From assembly GCA_023417735.1 (NCBI GenBank), contig JAEZEK010000084.1, forward strand, positions 1 through 6,410: DNA of 6,410 nt. The letters are read 5' to 3'. Positions 5,793-6,410 of the stretch are shown piece after piece. This DNA comes from Pseudomonadota bacterium. Its GTDB lineage: Bacteria > Pseudomonadota > Alphaproteobacteria > Rhizobiales > Afifellaceae. The notes beneath the pieces are model-generated. The model was not told the DNA's origin and searched no databases. It saw only the letters and a list, made by a program, of their open reading frames with translations. Position 1 is the first letter of the stretch. Each line of letters starts with the position of its first letter. Made by a program: the position numbers and the translations under genes.

Positions 5793-5800
5793 AGTTCAGG
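5772..5800. other. probable chimeric join between alphaproteobacterial and betaproteobacterial DNA
   Basis: To the left, RimM homology ends at about 5774. To the right, the mfd frame begins with its stop at 5798-5796. No terminator, insertion sequence end, target-site duplication or tRNA is visible, and only three bases separate the two stop codons. The ancestry of the genes and the leucine codon preference change across this point. The exact break cannot be placed closer than about 30 bases by eye. Confidence 0.75.
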
Positions 5801-6410
5801 CGGGTTGGGTGGAAGTCGTGGTGGGCGTGCCCAGCGAGCGCAGCACGTCGCGGATGAGCTGTGCGCGGTCCTTCGGGTCTTTCGTCTCGCGCTCGATGCG
5901 CAGCTTCTCGTTGCCGGCGAGCTTGATGTGGCGGTTCTTCTGCACGAGCTCGATGATGCGCATCGCATCGATGGGCGGGTTGGGGCGGAAGCTGATCACC
6001 ATGAGCGCCGGCCCGGCGTCGATCTTGACGACGCCATACGGCTTGGCCAGCACGCGCAGGCGGTGCACGTCGAAGAGCGTCTGCCCTTGGGGCGGCAGCT
6101 TGCCGAAGCGGTCGGTGATCTCCTCCAGCATGGCGTCGATCTGCTCAGGCTTCTCGGCCGTGGCCAGGCGCTTGTAGAGCGACAGGCGCGTGTGCACGTC
6201 GCCGCAGTAGTCGTCGGGCAGCAGGGCGGGGGCGTGCAGGTTGATCTCGGTCGTCGCCGAGAGCGGCGACAGGAGGTCGGGCTCCTTGCCGGCCTTCAGC
6301 GAGCGCACGGCCTCCGACAGCATGTCGTTGTAGAGCTGGAAGCCCACCTCCATCATGTTGCCGCTCTGGTTCTCGCCCAGCACCTCGCCGGCACCGCGGA
6401 TCTCCAGGTC
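5796..6410 (-). CDS. mfd: transcription-repair coupling factor Mfd, C-terminal fragment of betaproteobacterial type (5' part beyond the window)
   Basis: Mfd is an ATP-dependent DNA translocase that removes stalled RNA polymerase at lesions and recruits UvrA. These 204 codons are the end of a protein of about 1,150 residues, open at 6410. The fragment opens with DLEIRGAGEVLGENQSGN, the conserved segment after the helicase core, then EVGFQLYNDMLSEAVRSLKAG. The C-terminal Mfd domain follows with TEINLHAPALLPDDYCGDVH, RLSLYKRLA and DRFGKLPPQGQTL. It ends PKDRAQLIRDVLRSLG plus a short Thr/Pro tail, a natural C-terminus. GTG 6383 is internal and not a start. The wording (NPPIDAMRIIELVQKNRHIKLAGN) matches Burkholderiales Mfd as I know it and differs from rhizobial Mfd. 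Leucine codons favour CTG over CTC (about 17 to 9), opposite to ffh. Confidence 0.95.
   Translation of the reverse strand, partial: DLEIRGAGEVLGENQSGNMMEVGFQLYNDMLSEAVRSLKAGKEPDLLSPLSATTEINLHAPALLPDDYCGDVHTRLSLYKRLATAEKPEQIDAMLEEITDRFGKLPPQGQTLFDVHRLRVLAKPYGVVKIDAGPALMVISFRPNPPIDAMRIIELVQKNRHIKLAGNEKLRIERETKDPKDRAQLIRDVLRSLGTPTTTSTQPA

Noticed and set aside
5750..5830. An insertion sequence or integrase attachment site at the rimM/mfd break
   Set aside because: No transposase, terminal inverted repeat, target duplication or tRNA end is visible around the break.

Overview
This GC-rich window holds conserved housekeeping genes and no recognisable novel system. Most of it (about positions 1-5775) reads as an alphaproteobacterium, probably of the Hyphomicrobiales (Rhizobiales). 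The reasons are the style of the DapF, Ffh and S16 proteins, a strong preference for CTC leucine codons, and a gene order resembling rhizobial genomes. The last ~610 bases (5796-6410) instead encode an Mfd C-terminus of betaproteobacterial (Burkholderiales-like) character. The window therefore appears to be a chimera, with the join between about 5772 and 5800.

Layout. On the minus strand, dapF (1938-1051) and mtaB (1054 to beyond position 1) form an operon with a 4-base ATGA overlap. A 154-base divergent spacer carries a candidate EcfG-type general stress promoter reading rightward and an 8-bp inverted repeat. Rightward of it lie a YihY/BrkB-family membrane protein gene (2093-3343), a 155-base leader with a candidate housekeeping promoter and several dyads, ffh with a TTG start (3499-5010), rpsP (5118-5498), and the first half of rimM (5511-5792). 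The rimM reading frame ends abruptly and the opposing mfd fragment ends three bases away. No gene-free stretch exceeds 155 bases.

How the genes relate. ffh-rpsP-rimM is the start of the widespread ffh-rpsP-rimM-trmD-rplS cluster, which links the signal recognition particle, 30S subunit assembly and tRNA modification. MtaB also modifies tRNA, and DapF supplies meso-diaminopimelate for cell wall and lysine. In many rhizobia the mtaB side leads to ftsY, the SRP receptor gene, but that lies outside the window. The YihY gene sits between the two housekeeping clusters and appears to have its own stress-type promoter. The two observations most worth checking are the taxonomic break at rimM/mfd and the EcfG-like promoter.
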